From a bacterium (lineage in GTDB: Bacteria; Ratteibacteria; UBA8468; B48-G9; DTJG01), in NCBI GenBank assembly GCA_026418655.1, contig JAOAAW010000190.1, positions 1 to 22,219 on the forward strand: a DNA stretch of 22,219 nucleotides. Direction: 5' to 3'. Under the pieces are notes generated by a model. The model searched no databases, was not told the DNA's origin, and saw nothing but the letters and a program-made list of their open reading frames with translations. The position numbers were made by a program, and so were the translations under genes. How positions within the stretch are numbered: position 1 is the first letter of the stretch; each line of letters begins with the position of its first letter. Below, in pieces: positions 15,111-22,219 of this stretch.

Positions 15111-17495
15111 ATGGAGCAAAAATTTTTTCATGTGATTGTGGTTATATGTTTTATTTTTTTACAGGCGTCAATCTGTTACTCAAAGGAAATTGTAATAGTT
15201 GAGAAAGGGAAGACAAATGCAAAAATTCTTATCTCACCGCAAGCAGGAAATTTTGAACGGCTGGCTGGTGAAGACCTTGCAAAATATATTGAGAAAATGA
15301 CAGGTGTAAAACCCGAAATAATAAATACAGAACAAGAAATTTTACAAGCACTATCTAAAAAGGATATCCCACTTTTCATTACTGGTTCACTGGCATTGAA
15401 AGAAAATGCACAACTGCTGAAAAAACTTGATACAGTGAAAAAGAAAAGCCCAGTATTGCGTGCAGATGCCATTGTAATAAAGACGGATGGTAATAGAATT
15501 TATCTTGCGGGAAGTAATGACGAATCTCACTATTATGCGATGGCTGAACTTTTGAGAAGATGGGGATGCAGATTTTTTATGCCGACAGAATTTGGAGAAT
15601 GTATTCCTGAATATAATCGACTTGCTATTGATGAAATTGATTATTCATATGCACCACCCTTTGAGGTTAGAAAATATTGGATCTCATGGTTGGGAGATAC
15701 AACAGGAAAAGATCAGTTTATGCGACTGAATATGATGAATAACGAGGTTGTGCCAAGCGGTCATGCGCTTGCAGCCTATACAAAAGATATTGCACCGGGT
15801 GGAGACCCTTTTAGGGTTCCGATTTCAGAGAAATCAACAGCTGAACATGTTGCGAAAAAAATTGAAATGGATTATGCGGCAGGAAAAAGAATTTCTCTTG
15901 GAATGGAAGATGGTCTTTACAGTTCTGACTCGCCCAAAGATAAAGAATTGATGGCTCTCCAGTGGGATAAATATTTTATGACACCTTCCATGACAGATGC
16001 TTTTATGGAGTTTTACAATAATGTTGCTGATATCTTGATGAAAAAATACCCTGAAAGTAAGGCAAAGATTGGTTTTCTCGCATATTCAAATATGACAATT
16101 CCACCTGTCAGGGATATTGTTGCAAAAGAACCGCTTGTTGCTTATCTTGCACCGATAGACATTGACCCTATTCATGGGATGGATGATCCTGAATCTCCAC
16201 CAAGACAGGAATATAAAGAAATGATGTATAAATGGGCAAAGGTGATGCAAGGAAGGGTTGTAATATATGACTATGACCAGGGAATGCTTGTCTGGAGGGA
16301 TATTCCCAATCCTTCAATTGCTTCCATACGGCAGGATATCAAGCATTACAGGAATGCTGGAATTCTTGGAATAGATACTGAAAGCCGTGGTGCATTCGCA
16401 ACAATATTTATTAATCTTTATATTCGCGGAAGGTTGATGTGGAATCCTGATGAGAATGTTGATAAACTTATAGAAGAATTTTATCCTATGTTTTATGGTC
16501 CGATGGCAAAGCCTATGTCTGAGTACTGGAATTCAATTTTCAAGGCATGGGAGGATACAATAGTTACCGAGCATGAGTATTTTGTTGCGCCTGCAATATA
16601 TACTGAAGAACTTATCGGTCTCCTTGAGAAAAAACTTGTTGAAGCAGAAAAAATTGCAGAAAAAATTGCAGCAAAAACTCAGAAAACAAGAAATGAAAAT
16701 CTTTATCTTGAAAGAATGAAATTCACCAGATTAGGTTTTGAGGTCCTAAGGAACTATATGACTATGGTGAAACAGGCAGCAACAAATGTTGATTATGCTT
16801 CTGCTGTTTCATTTGGGGAGAAAGGACTTGCGGCAAGGGAACAGCTCACTGCAATGAATGGTATCTTTACCACTTATAAAAAAATAGGTGAACATGGATA
16901 TGCCTGGTGGCCTGGTGAGGTTCAACAATACAGGGAATTACTTGCTTTAATTGATGGGACAAAAGGCACCCTTGTTAAGAAACTTCCACTTGAATGGGCA
17001 TTTATGAGAGACCCAGAAAATATTGGACTTAAAGAAAGGTACTACGATTGCCCTATAGATATGTCTTATTGGGAGAAAAATAAAGAAAATTTTAATTTGA
17101 AAACAAGAAAAGATTATCCTGAAAAAACCTGGGAAATTGTGAAGACTGACCTTTATCTTCAAGCACAGGGTGTCAGAAGAAAAGACAGGCAGTCAGAACT
17201 TGGATATGGCTGGTATAGGACAGAGATTGAATTAGTTCCGTCAGAATTACTTGGCAACATACACATTATGTTCCCTGGATTGTTCAATGAATGCTGGCTT
17301 TATGTGAATGGTCGACAAATTGCCCATAGAGAAAACTATAAGTCTCTGTGGTGGTTAAATGATTACAGATTCCAATGGGATGTTAATTTAACAGGAAAAT
17401 TGAAGCCAGGTAAAAACATTATCGCTCTTAGGATTTATAATCCACATCATTTTGCAGGGATGTTTAGAAGGCCATTTATATACAGAGAAAAATAA
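15111..17495 (+). CDS. Secreted DUF4838-type protein with C-terminal beta-sandwich
   Basis: This 794-residue protein begins with a signal peptide: a short charged start, a hydrophobic core at about 8-20, and a likely cleavage after residue 24. No lipobox is seen. The next part has the alpha/beta domain found ahead of alpha-glucuronidase and NAGLU-like barrels, with ERLAGEDLAKYIEKMTG and SHYYAMAELLRRWGCRFFMP. A long DUF4838-like helical and barrel region follows. The C-terminus is a sugar-binding-type beta-sandwich with CWLYVNGRQIAH and LKPGKNIIALRIYN. It probably acts on a polysaccharide outside the cytoplasm, but no catalytic residues can be named. I chose ATG 15111 because GGGAGG (15101-15106) sits four bases upstream. 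ATG 15099 has no such site. The URO-D-like gene follows after ten bases. Confidence 0.72.
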   Translation: MEQKFFHVIVVICFIFLQASICYSKEIVIVEKGKTNAKILISPQAGNFERLAGEDLAKYIEKMTGVKPEIINTEQEILQALSKKDIPLFITGSLALKENAQLLKKLDTVKKKSPVLRADAIVIKTDGNRIYLAGSNDESHYYAMAELLRRWGCRFFMPTEFGECIPEYNRLAIDEIDYSYAPPFEVRKYWISWLGDTTGKDQFMRLNMMNNEVVPSGHALAAYTKDIAPGGDPFRVPISEKSTAEHVAKKIEMDYAAGKRISLGMEDGLYSSDSPKDKELMALQWDKYFMTPSMTDAFMEFYNNVADILMKKYPESKAKIGFLAYSNMTIPPVRDIVAKEPLVAYLAPIDIDPIHGMDDPESPPRQEYKEMMYKWAKVMQGRVVIYDYDQGMLVWRDIPNPSIASIRQDIKHYRNAGILGIDTESRGAFATIFINLYIRGRLMWNPDENVDKLIEEFYPMFYGPMAKPMSEYWNSIFKAWEDTIVTEHEYFVAPAIYTEELIGLLEKKLVEAEKIAEKIAAKTQKTRNENLYLERMKFTRLGFEVLRNYMTMVKQAATNVDYASAVSFGEKGLAAREQLTAMNGIFTTYKKIGEHGYAWWPGEVQQYRELLALIDGTKGTLVKKLPLEWAFMRDPENIGLKERYYDCPIDMSYWEKNKENFNLKTRKDYPEKTWEIVKTDLYLQAQGVRRKDRQSELGYGWYRTEIELVPSELLGNIHIMFPGLFNECWLYVNGRQIAHRENYKSLWWLNDYRFQWDVNLTGKLKPGKNIIALRIYNPHHFAGMFRRPFIYREK

Positions 17496-17505
17496 GCTTT
17501 TTCCA

Positions 17506-18564
17506 ATGCAATTTAAACCGGATTGGCTTGAAACAAAACAGAGACTGAGTGATTTTTGGACAGGTAAATATATCGGAAGACCCTGTGTTGCAATACATGC
17601 GCCTGATCCGAAAGACAGCATTTCTCCGCCACCAACACCTGAAAAAGAAGAGGATAGATACCTGAATATAGATTGGTATCTGAAAAATCTTGAATACAGA
17701 TTCTCTAATAATGCATATATTGGGGAGGCATTACCTTCTGATTCTGTGCTGGCCGGATACACAATTTCTTATGGCGCAAAGGTTAAATTCACTCCGTATA
17801 CTGTCTGGATTGAACCGCTTGAAAATATTGATATTGAAGACAAAAAAACTTTTGAACTTGATTGGAATAGTTTTGAGATGCAGAGATTTCTCGATTTTTA
17901 CGCAAAATTTGTTCAAGCAGGCAGCGGGAAATTTTTAGTAGGCCAGCCAGCAATATTGCCGGGAAATGACCTGCTTTCAATGATTATGGGAAGTGAAAAG
18001 TTTTTGATATGGCTTGTAGATGAACCAAAAGCAATGAAATCAGCGATTATGAATCTTGCAGGCAACTGGGTTGAGATTGCAAAGAGATTGAACGATATTT
18101 ATACAGAATATCAGGAAGGTTACGGGATTTGCTGGTTAGGGTTGTGGTGTCCCTATCCATTTATTTCAACACAGTCGGATATTTCCAGTATGCTCTCAAC
18201 CCGGATGTTTGAAGAGTTTATTGTGCCTGAAATTGAATTGGTTGGTAGGGAACTTGGTCCGGTTGTTTATCATCTTGACGGTCCTGGGGCTTTACATCAT
18301 ATAGATACACTTTGCAAAATTCCTGAAATAAAAATGATTCAGTGGGTACCAGGTGCAGGCAGTACATATTCAGTAGAAAAATGGCTTCCACTTTATAAAA
18401 AGATACAGGACTCAGGGAAAATTGTGATGGCTTATGTAATGGAAGAAGAACTTAATTTTTTCATAAAAAGTCTTGACGCAAAACTTTCTTATATTGTTAC
18501 CTCCTGTAAGTCAAAAAAGGAGGCAGAGCAGCTTTTACTGAAAATTGAGAGATTGTCAGAATAG
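17506..18564 (+). CDS. URO-D-like protein, smaller paralogous type
   Basis: This 352-residue protein has the URO-D superfamily layout. It starts FKPDWLETKQRLSDFWTGK with GRP at 24-26, has a middle region of helices and strands, and late elements YHLDGPG (H256, D258), IQWVPGAG, and VTSCKSKKEAEQLL (C334). H256, D258 and C334 occupy places comparable with the His/Cys zinc ligands of MtaA-type corrinoid methyltransferases, with Asp replacing one Cys. That comparison is mine and is not established. The HemE arginine motif is missing. ATG 17506 is ten bases after the DUF4838-type gene and probably co-transcribed with it. The upstream TTG 17452 would add residues lying inside that gene and was rejected. 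Its substrate is unknown; the placement suggests sugar- or methoxyl-related metabolism. Confidence 0.75.
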   Translation: MQFKPDWLETKQRLSDFWTGKYIGRPCVAIHAPDPKDSISPPPTPEKEEDRYLNIDWYLKNLEYRFSNNAYIGEALPSDSVLAGYTISYGAKVKFTPYTVWIEPLENIDIEDKKTFELDWNSFEMQRFLDFYAKFVQAGSGKFLVGQPAILPGNDLLSMIMGSEKFLIWLVDEPKAMKSAIMNLAGNWVEIAKRLNDIYTEYQEGYGICWLGLWCPYPFISTQSDISSMLSTRMFEEFIVPEIELVGRELGPVVYHLDGPGALHHIDTLCKIPEIKMIQWVPGAGSTYSVEKWLPLYKKIQDSGKIVMAYVMEEELNFFIKSLDAKLSYIVTSCKSKKEAEQLLLKIERLSE

Positions 18565-18579
18565 TCATATTTCTGAAAC

Positions 18580-18610
18580 TTGCGGAATTGTAAGGATTTT
18601 ATGTTAAAAT
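18580..18610 (+). promoter_or_regulatory. Possible promoter of the metV-rnfC / metV / metF genes
   Basis: TGTTAAAAT (18602-18610) is an extended -10 with one mismatch to TATAAT. TTGCGG (18580-18585) is a poor -35 at 19 bases. The predicted start near 18617 leaves a 20-base leader containing AAAAGG ahead of ATG 18638. Confidence 0.4.
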
Positions 18611-18637
18611 ATATCAAACTTTTGAAAAGGCGAGAAG

Positions 18638-20638
18638 ATGATTGATTACACAAAATATAAACTGAAACCAGCAGATGAGTTGAAGTCCCTGTTAAAAGAA
18701 ACATCAGATGTTTTTATCCTATGGTGTAAGAAGTGTTATAAGGCATTTGAAAAAGAAGAAGAATCTGAATGCCAAAAATTTATACAAATGTTTGACGAAC
18801 CTGAGAAAATTAAGGGTTGTGAAGCGATTGATTTTTTGTGCAACAGATATCTTACGGAGAAAAAACTTGCTGAAATTATAGGTTTAGATCATCATGATAT
18901 TGGTGTTCTTTCATGTGGTTTAGGTATCCAGACAGTTGCAGAAATTGCCGAGAATAAAGGCGTTAGAGTTTTTACCCTTGCAGATACAATCCCCCAGAGC
19001 GGAAATGCAACGAGTGTTACTGGATATCATGGTATGGCACTTGGTTCTGAGAAATGCGCTAGCTGTGGACAGTGTTATCTTACGATAACGGCTGGATTGT
19101 GTCCGATTGTTGGTTGTGCAAAAAGCTTACTCAATGGTCCCTGTGGCGGAGCAAAGAACGAAAAATGTGAGGTTCTTCCTGAAAAGTCATGTGTATGGAT
19201 AGAAATATTCAAAAGGATTAAAAAACAAGGAAGAAATTTTGACACCGGTATACAAATCCGGGACAATAACGTATTTACCACCGATGAAAAAAGAAAAGTC
19301 TCTTTTTTTTCAATCAGGCGAAGAACTGAGAATTTTTATGGAGGCCTTCATCCATCAGAGAATAAAGACATAACTGAAAATTTAACAATAGAAAAATTTC
19401 CTGCTCCAAAATATGTCTATATATTCCTTTCTCAGCATACGGGTTCTCCTTCGTCTTTGCTTGTTAAAGAAGGTGATGTTGTGAAATTAGGTCAAACGAT
19501 TGGTAAATCGTCAGGACTGATATCAAGTCCTGTCCATTCTTCTGTCTCAGGTAGGGTGATTGGTGTTGAAGAAAAATTTCATCCCACACTTTTGGTAAAT
19601 TGTCCGGTGGTCATAATAGAAAATGATTTTTCAGACGAAAAAGATGCGTCTATCTGTGGATATGTTGAATGGGAAAAAATGGAAGATGAGGCACTGGTTG
19701 AAATTATAAGAGATAAAGGAATCGTTGGACTCGGTGGAGCAATGTTCCCAACCCACGTGAAATTACGAAAGCCAAAAAATCCAATTGATACACTTATGAT
19801 AAATGGTTGTGAATGTGAACCATATTTGAACGCTGACAACAGATTGATGATTGAATGCACTGAAGAAATTATTGAAGGTATAAAAATTGCAAGAAAAATA
19901 CTTTCTGTTGATAATGTGATTATAGGCATTGAAAACAATAAACAGGAAGCAATTGAAAAAATTGGTAAAGCAATTGAACGATACCCATGGATTATATTGA
20001 AAAAATTGAACACGAAATATCCCCAGGGTGCTGAGAGAATGTTGATCAAAACAACCACAGGAAGACAGGTGCCCGAGGGTGGATTGCCGCTTGATGTTGG
20101 AGTTGTTGTGCTTAATGTTGGTACTGTTTTTTCAATTTATCAGGCTATCGTCCATGGATTCCCGCTCATAAAAAGAGTAATTACAGTGTCTGGTTCATTT
20201 GAAAAAAAAGGGAATTTTGAAATCCCAATAGGTACACCGTTGAAAGATATTCTTGATTTTTGTGGTGGTGAAAAAGCTTATGATACTGAAAACTATTATC
20301 TCAAAATGGGTGGTCCGATGATGGGTGTCGTGCAAGGTGAGTTTGATACAGCAGTTGTAAAGGGTACTACTGGTTATGTATTATTAGAGAAAAACCCTGC
20401 TGGAACGTCAGAAGAAAATACCTGCATAAAATGCGGAAGATGTGTCGATGTGTGTCCAATGGAACTGTATCCACTTTATTATGCGTTTTATGGCAAGAAT
20501 CAACTATGGGAAAAATGTGCTGAGTATAAGGTAAAAAATTGTATTGAATGTGGATGTTGCGAATATATCTGCTCTTCAAAGATATCTCTCATAAGTTTAA
20601 TCAAAAAGGCAAAGAAAAATGCTTATAACAAAGCTTAA
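18638..20638 (+). CDS. MetV-RnfC fusion: methylenetetrahydrofolate reductase electron-transfer subunit
   Basis: One uninterrupted frame of 666 residues joins two complete proteins. Residues 1-200 are MetV (MTHFR C-terminal family). They carry cysteines at 30, 33, 61, 68 and 93, then CASCGQC (140-146), C155, C160 and GPCGGAKNEKC (168-177), and C185, enough for the iron-sulfur and zinc sites of MetV. Residues 230-666 are RnfC-like: GGLHPSENK, a barrel-sandwich (270-310), the flavin/NADH loop GLGGAMFPTH (364-373), INGCECEPY (388-396), and two ferredoxin motifs C596-C599-C602-C606 and C635-C638-C641-C645. In Acetobacterium woodii these are separate subunits, RnfC2 taking electrons from NADH and MetV passing them to MetF. 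The short linker (about 200-230) implies a fixed 1:1 assembly. The gene overlaps the next metV by 20 bases. Confidence 0.9.
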   Translation: MIDYTKYKLKPADELKSLLKETSDVFILWCKKCYKAFEKEEESECQKFIQMFDEPEKIKGCEAIDFLCNRYLTEKKLAEIIGLDHHDIGVLSCGLGIQTVAEIAENKGVRVFTLADTIPQSGNATSVTGYHGMALGSEKCASCGQCYLTITAGLCPIVGCAKSLLNGPCGGAKNEKCEVLPEKSCVWIEIFKRIKKQGRNFDTGIQIRDNNVFTTDEKRKVSFFSIRRRTENFYGGLHPSENKDITENLTIEKFPAPKYVYIFLSQHTGSPSSLLVKEGDVVKLGQTIGKSSGLISSPVHSSVSGRVIGVEEKFHPTLLVNCPVVIIENDFSDEKDASICGYVEWEKMEDEALVEIIRDKGIVGLGGAMFPTHVKLRKPKNPIDTLMINGCECEPYLNADNRLMIECTEEIIEGIKIARKILSVDNVIIGIENNKQEAIEKIGKAIERYPWIILKKLNTKYPQGAERMLIKTTTGRQVPEGGLPLDVGVVVLNVGTVFSIYQAIVHGFPLIKRVITVSGSFEKKGNFEIPIGTPLKDILDFCGGEKAYDTENYYLKMGGPMMGVVQGEFDTAVVKGTTGYVLLEKNPAGTSEENTCIKCGRCVDVCPMELYPLYYAFYGKNQLWEKCAEYKVKNCIECGCCEYICSSKISLISLIKKAKKNAYNKA

Positions 20639-21233
20639 GAGTCAGCAGGAACTTGATAGGTACTTTGATAAAAGAGTGTTTATCTTTAAATGCTATGGTT
20701 GCAGTGAAATTTATTTCCCTGAAGAAGAAGTGAATAAACTTATAAAAGAAAAAAATGAAAAAATTACCGGGCTTGTTGAGATTGATTATCTTTGTAATGA
20801 AGATTTTGCAAAAAAATATATTGAAAAGAATACTGATGAAATTCAAAATGCTAAAGGAATTATTGTTTTTTCCTGTGGTGTTGGCGTACAGGTTGTTGCA
20901 AAAATTTTTGAAAAAAGCATGGTTGTACCAGGTTGTGATACATTCTATCTTAATGGATTTCAGGGATTGACTGTACTTGATTGCGATTGTAATCAGTGTG
21001 GACAATGCTATTTGAACTATACCGGCGGGGTTTGTCCGATAACATCCTGTGCAAAGTCCCTTCTGAATGGTCCATGTGGTGGTGCAAAAAACAGAAAATG
21101 CGAGGTCAACCCAGAAATCGATTGTGGGTGGATTTTGATATATGAGAGGTTGAAAAAAATTAATAAGGAATCAATACTGAAAGAGAAGAATTATTTTGTC
21201 AGAGATTTTGAGAAAATAATAAAAGGGATTTAA
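20619..21233 (+). CDS. metV: Second MetV: methylenetetrahydrofolate reductase zinc/iron-sulfur subunit
   Basis: This 204-residue stand-alone MetV passes electrons to the flavin of MetF in acetogen-type methylenetetrahydrofolate reductases. Its cysteines are C25, C28, C59, C86, C106, C122, C124, CNQCGQC (124-130), C139, C144, GPCGGAKNRKC (151-161) and C169. They match those of the MetV domain in the preceding fusion almost one for one, and stretches such as CAKSLLNGPCGGAKN are identical. This indicates an ancient or local duplication. It lacks any RnfC part. ATG 20619 lies inside the end of the fusion gene, with AAAAGG nine bases upstream. Its stop is one base before metF. It is probably the partner that docks directly on MetF, while the fused copy accepts electrons from RnfC. 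That division of labour is inferred. Confidence 0.9.
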   Translation: MLITKLKSQQELDRYFDKRVFIFKCYGCSEIYFPEEEVNKLIKEKNEKITGLVEIDYLCNEDFAKKYIEKNTDEIQNAKGIIVFSCGVGVQVVAKIFEKSMVVPGCDTFYLNGFQGLTVLDCDCNQCGQCYLNYTGGVCPITSCAKSLLNGPCGGAKNRKCEVNPEIDCGWILIYERLKKINKESILKEKNYFVRDFEKIIKGI

Positions 21234-21234
21234 T

Positions 21235-22116
21235 ATGGAAAAAATGAATTTTTCTGAAAAACTTAAGGAAGGAAAATTTGTCATAACTTCTGAGATTGGT
21301 CCACCAAAAGGAACAAATATTGAACCTCATCTTAAAGAAGCAGAACATATAAAAGATAGGATAGATGCTTTTAATGTGACGGATTTACAAAGTTCAGTAA
21401 TGAGACTTGGTTCTCTTGCAACCTGTCGGCTTCTTATAGAGAGGGGACTTGAGCCAGTATTTCAGATTACCTGCAGGGATAGAAACAGATTAGCATTACA
21501 ATCTGACTTGCTCAGTGCTTATGTACTTGGTGTGAGAAATGTTTTGTGTCTTACAGGAGACCATACAACTCTTGGTGACCATCCTGATGCAAAACCAGTT
21601 TTTGACCTTGATGCTGTTTCCTTATTGAAAGTTGCAACAGACCTGATGAATGGAAAAGATATGAAAGGTAATGAACTTGACGGAAGACCAGAGTTTTTCC
21701 TTGGGGCTGTGGTGAGTCCGGGGTATGAACCAATTGAATTACAGTTGATTAAAATGGAAAAGAAAATTGAAGCGGGCGCAAAATTTTTTCAAACCCAGGC
21801 AGTGTATGACCTTTCAAGTTTTGAACGATTTATGAAATCTATTGAGAAATATAAGGTCCCTGTTCTTGGCGGGATAGTGCTTTTGAAATCTGCAGGAATG
21901 GCCAAATATATGAATGAAAAGGTTGCAGGTGTGAGTGTTCCCGACAGATATATCAAAATGATGGCAGAGGCAAAGAAAGAAGAAAGAGTCAAAACAAGTG
22001 TTAAGATTGCAGCTGAGTTGATAAAAGGTATGAAAGATATGTGCCAGGGAATACATATTATGCCGCTTGGCTGGGAAAAATATGTCCCTGATGTCCTGGA
22101 AGCATCCGGATTTTAG
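21235..22116 (+). CDS. metF: 5,10-methylenetetrahydrofolate reductase
   Basis: MetF reduces methylene-tetrahydrofolate to methyl-tetrahydrofolate on FAD, or the reverse, in one-carbon metabolism and the methyl branch of the Wood-Ljungdahl pathway. The 293 residues form the usual TIM barrel. E20 in TSEIGPPKG aligns with the catalytic glutamate of E. coli MetF. FNVTDLQSSVMR, ITCRDRNRLALQSDLL and LTGDH (106-110) are the folate and FAD segments, and FFQTQAVYD is the late conserved strand. The short length without a regulatory domain and the adjacency to metV point to the acetogen-type enzyme that receives electrons through MetV, not directly from NADH. AAAAGGGA lies a few bases upstream of the ATG. 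The radical SAM gene starts one base after the stop. Confidence 0.95.
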   Translation: MEKMNFSEKLKEGKFVITSEIGPPKGTNIEPHLKEAEHIKDRIDAFNVTDLQSSVMRLGSLATCRLLIERGLEPVFQITCRDRNRLALQSDLLSAYVLGVRNVLCLTGDHTTLGDHPDAKPVFDLDAVSLLKVATDLMNGKDMKGNELDGRPEFFLGAVVSPGYEPIELQLIKMEKKIEAGAKFFQTQAVYDLSSFERFMKSIEKYKVPVLGGIVLLKSAGMAKYMNEKVAGVSVPDRYIKMMAEAKKEERVKTSVKIAAELIKGMKDMCQGIHIMPLGWEKYVPDVLEASGF

Positions 22117-22117
22117 A

Positions 22118-22219
22118 ATGCCTGTAAAGTTGATAGATGGATCTGATAGAATAATAAACACGCTGAGAATTTCGATCACCGGTAAATGTAATCTTAACTG
22201 CATTTATTGTAAAAAAAAT
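22118..22219 (+). CDS. moaA: MoaA-like radical SAM protein (3' end outside window)
   Basis: Only the first 34 residues are visible. They contain a radical SAM cluster motif C-x3-C-x2-C in CNLNCIYC, preceded by LRISITGKCNL and a short LIDGSDRIIN start. This closely matches the N-terminus of MoaA (GTP 3',8-cyclase), the first enzyme of molybdenum cofactor synthesis. The ATG lies one base after the metF stop, so it is probably co-transcribed. Molybdopterin would be needed by a formate dehydrogenase, which suits a Wood-Ljungdahl setting. Another radical SAM subfamily cannot be excluded from so short a fragment. Confidence 0.7.
   Translation, partial: MPVKLIDGSDRIINTLRISITGKCNLNCIYCKKN

Noticed and set aside
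15111..15182. Lipoprotein signal in the DUF4838-type protein
   Set aside because: The residue before Cys22 is isoleucine, which does not fit a lipobox. Signal peptidase I cleavage is more likely.
17452..17505. TTG 17452 as start of the second URO-D-like gene
   Set aside because: It lies inside the preceding gene. ATG 17506 follows that gene's stop by ten bases and gives a family-like N-terminus.
18565..18637. Riboswitch (cobalamin, SAM or THF) upstream of the metV-rnfC gene
   Set aside because: The 73-base gap is too short and shows no conserved hairpin core.
18638..20638. The MetV-RnfC fusion as a sequencing or assembly chimera
   Set aside because: The frame is continuous, the linker joins exact domain borders, codon and base use do not change across it, and the next gene overlaps normally. 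It still deserves a read-level check.
1..22219. tRNA, rRNA, CRISPR arrays, insertion sequences and attachment sites
   Set aside because: I saw no cloverleaf or rRNA segments, no regular spaced repeats, no transposase or integrase, and no long inverted repeats.

Overview
The window is an AT-rich, gene-dense stretch of bacterial chromosome with 17 protein genes, two of them cut by the window edges. I see no RNA genes, mobile elements or CRISPR. The gene content suggests an uncultured, probably anaerobic lineage near the PVC superphylum (Omnitrophota/Ratteibacteria-like or Lentisphaerota-like). The clues are a stand-alone prepilin of the H-X9-DG type, two uroporphyrinogen-decarboxylase-like (URO-D-like) proteins that are not HemE, a DUF4838-type secreted protein, a Bacteroidetes-style GlmU-like protein, and methyl-branch Wood-Ljungdahl genes beside Pta/AckA. 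This placement is an inference from family distribution, not from a phylogenetic marker comparison.

Region 1 (1-6893, plus strand) is one tightly packed run: 3' part of rpsA, nagB, pta, a GlmU-like sugar nucleotidyltransferase/acetyltransferase, an acyl carrier protein, ackA and a URO-D-like protein. The genes overlap or sit 1-12 bases apart. It links amino-sugar turnover (NagB, GlmU-like) with the acetate/acetyl-CoA node (Pta, AckA). Region 2 (6900-10469) holds a minus-strand aldo/keto reductase, a divergently transcribed pseudopilin with a near-consensus promoter, and glnS with its own promoter.

Region 3 (10453-18564) is a divergent carbohydrate locus. On the minus strand a GH20-like glycosidase, a TIM-barrel amidohydrolase and a PHP-family metallohydrolase overlap end to start. 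On the plus strand a secreted DUF4838-type protein is followed by a second URO-D-like protein. They diverge from a 145-base region holding promoter candidates for both directions and repeated TTGTT/AACAA palindromes. The substrate is unknown.

Region 4 (18638-22219, plus strand) is the most interesting part: a methylenetetrahydrofolate reductase module. Its first gene encodes a full-length MetV fused in frame to a full-length RnfC-like subunit. It is followed by a second, unfused MetV, by MetF, and by the start of a MoaA-like radical SAM gene. In the acetogen Acetobacterium woodii, MetV, MetF and RnfC2 are separate subunits of one NADH-dependent complex. Here the electron-entry subunit and a MetV relay are one polypeptide and MetV is duplicated. 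With pta-ackA about 15 kb away, this fits acetogenic or methyl-oxidising carbon metabolism, although the other Wood-Ljungdahl genes lie outside the window.

No gene-free stretch exceeds 300 bases; the longest is the 145-base divergent region at 14966-15110.
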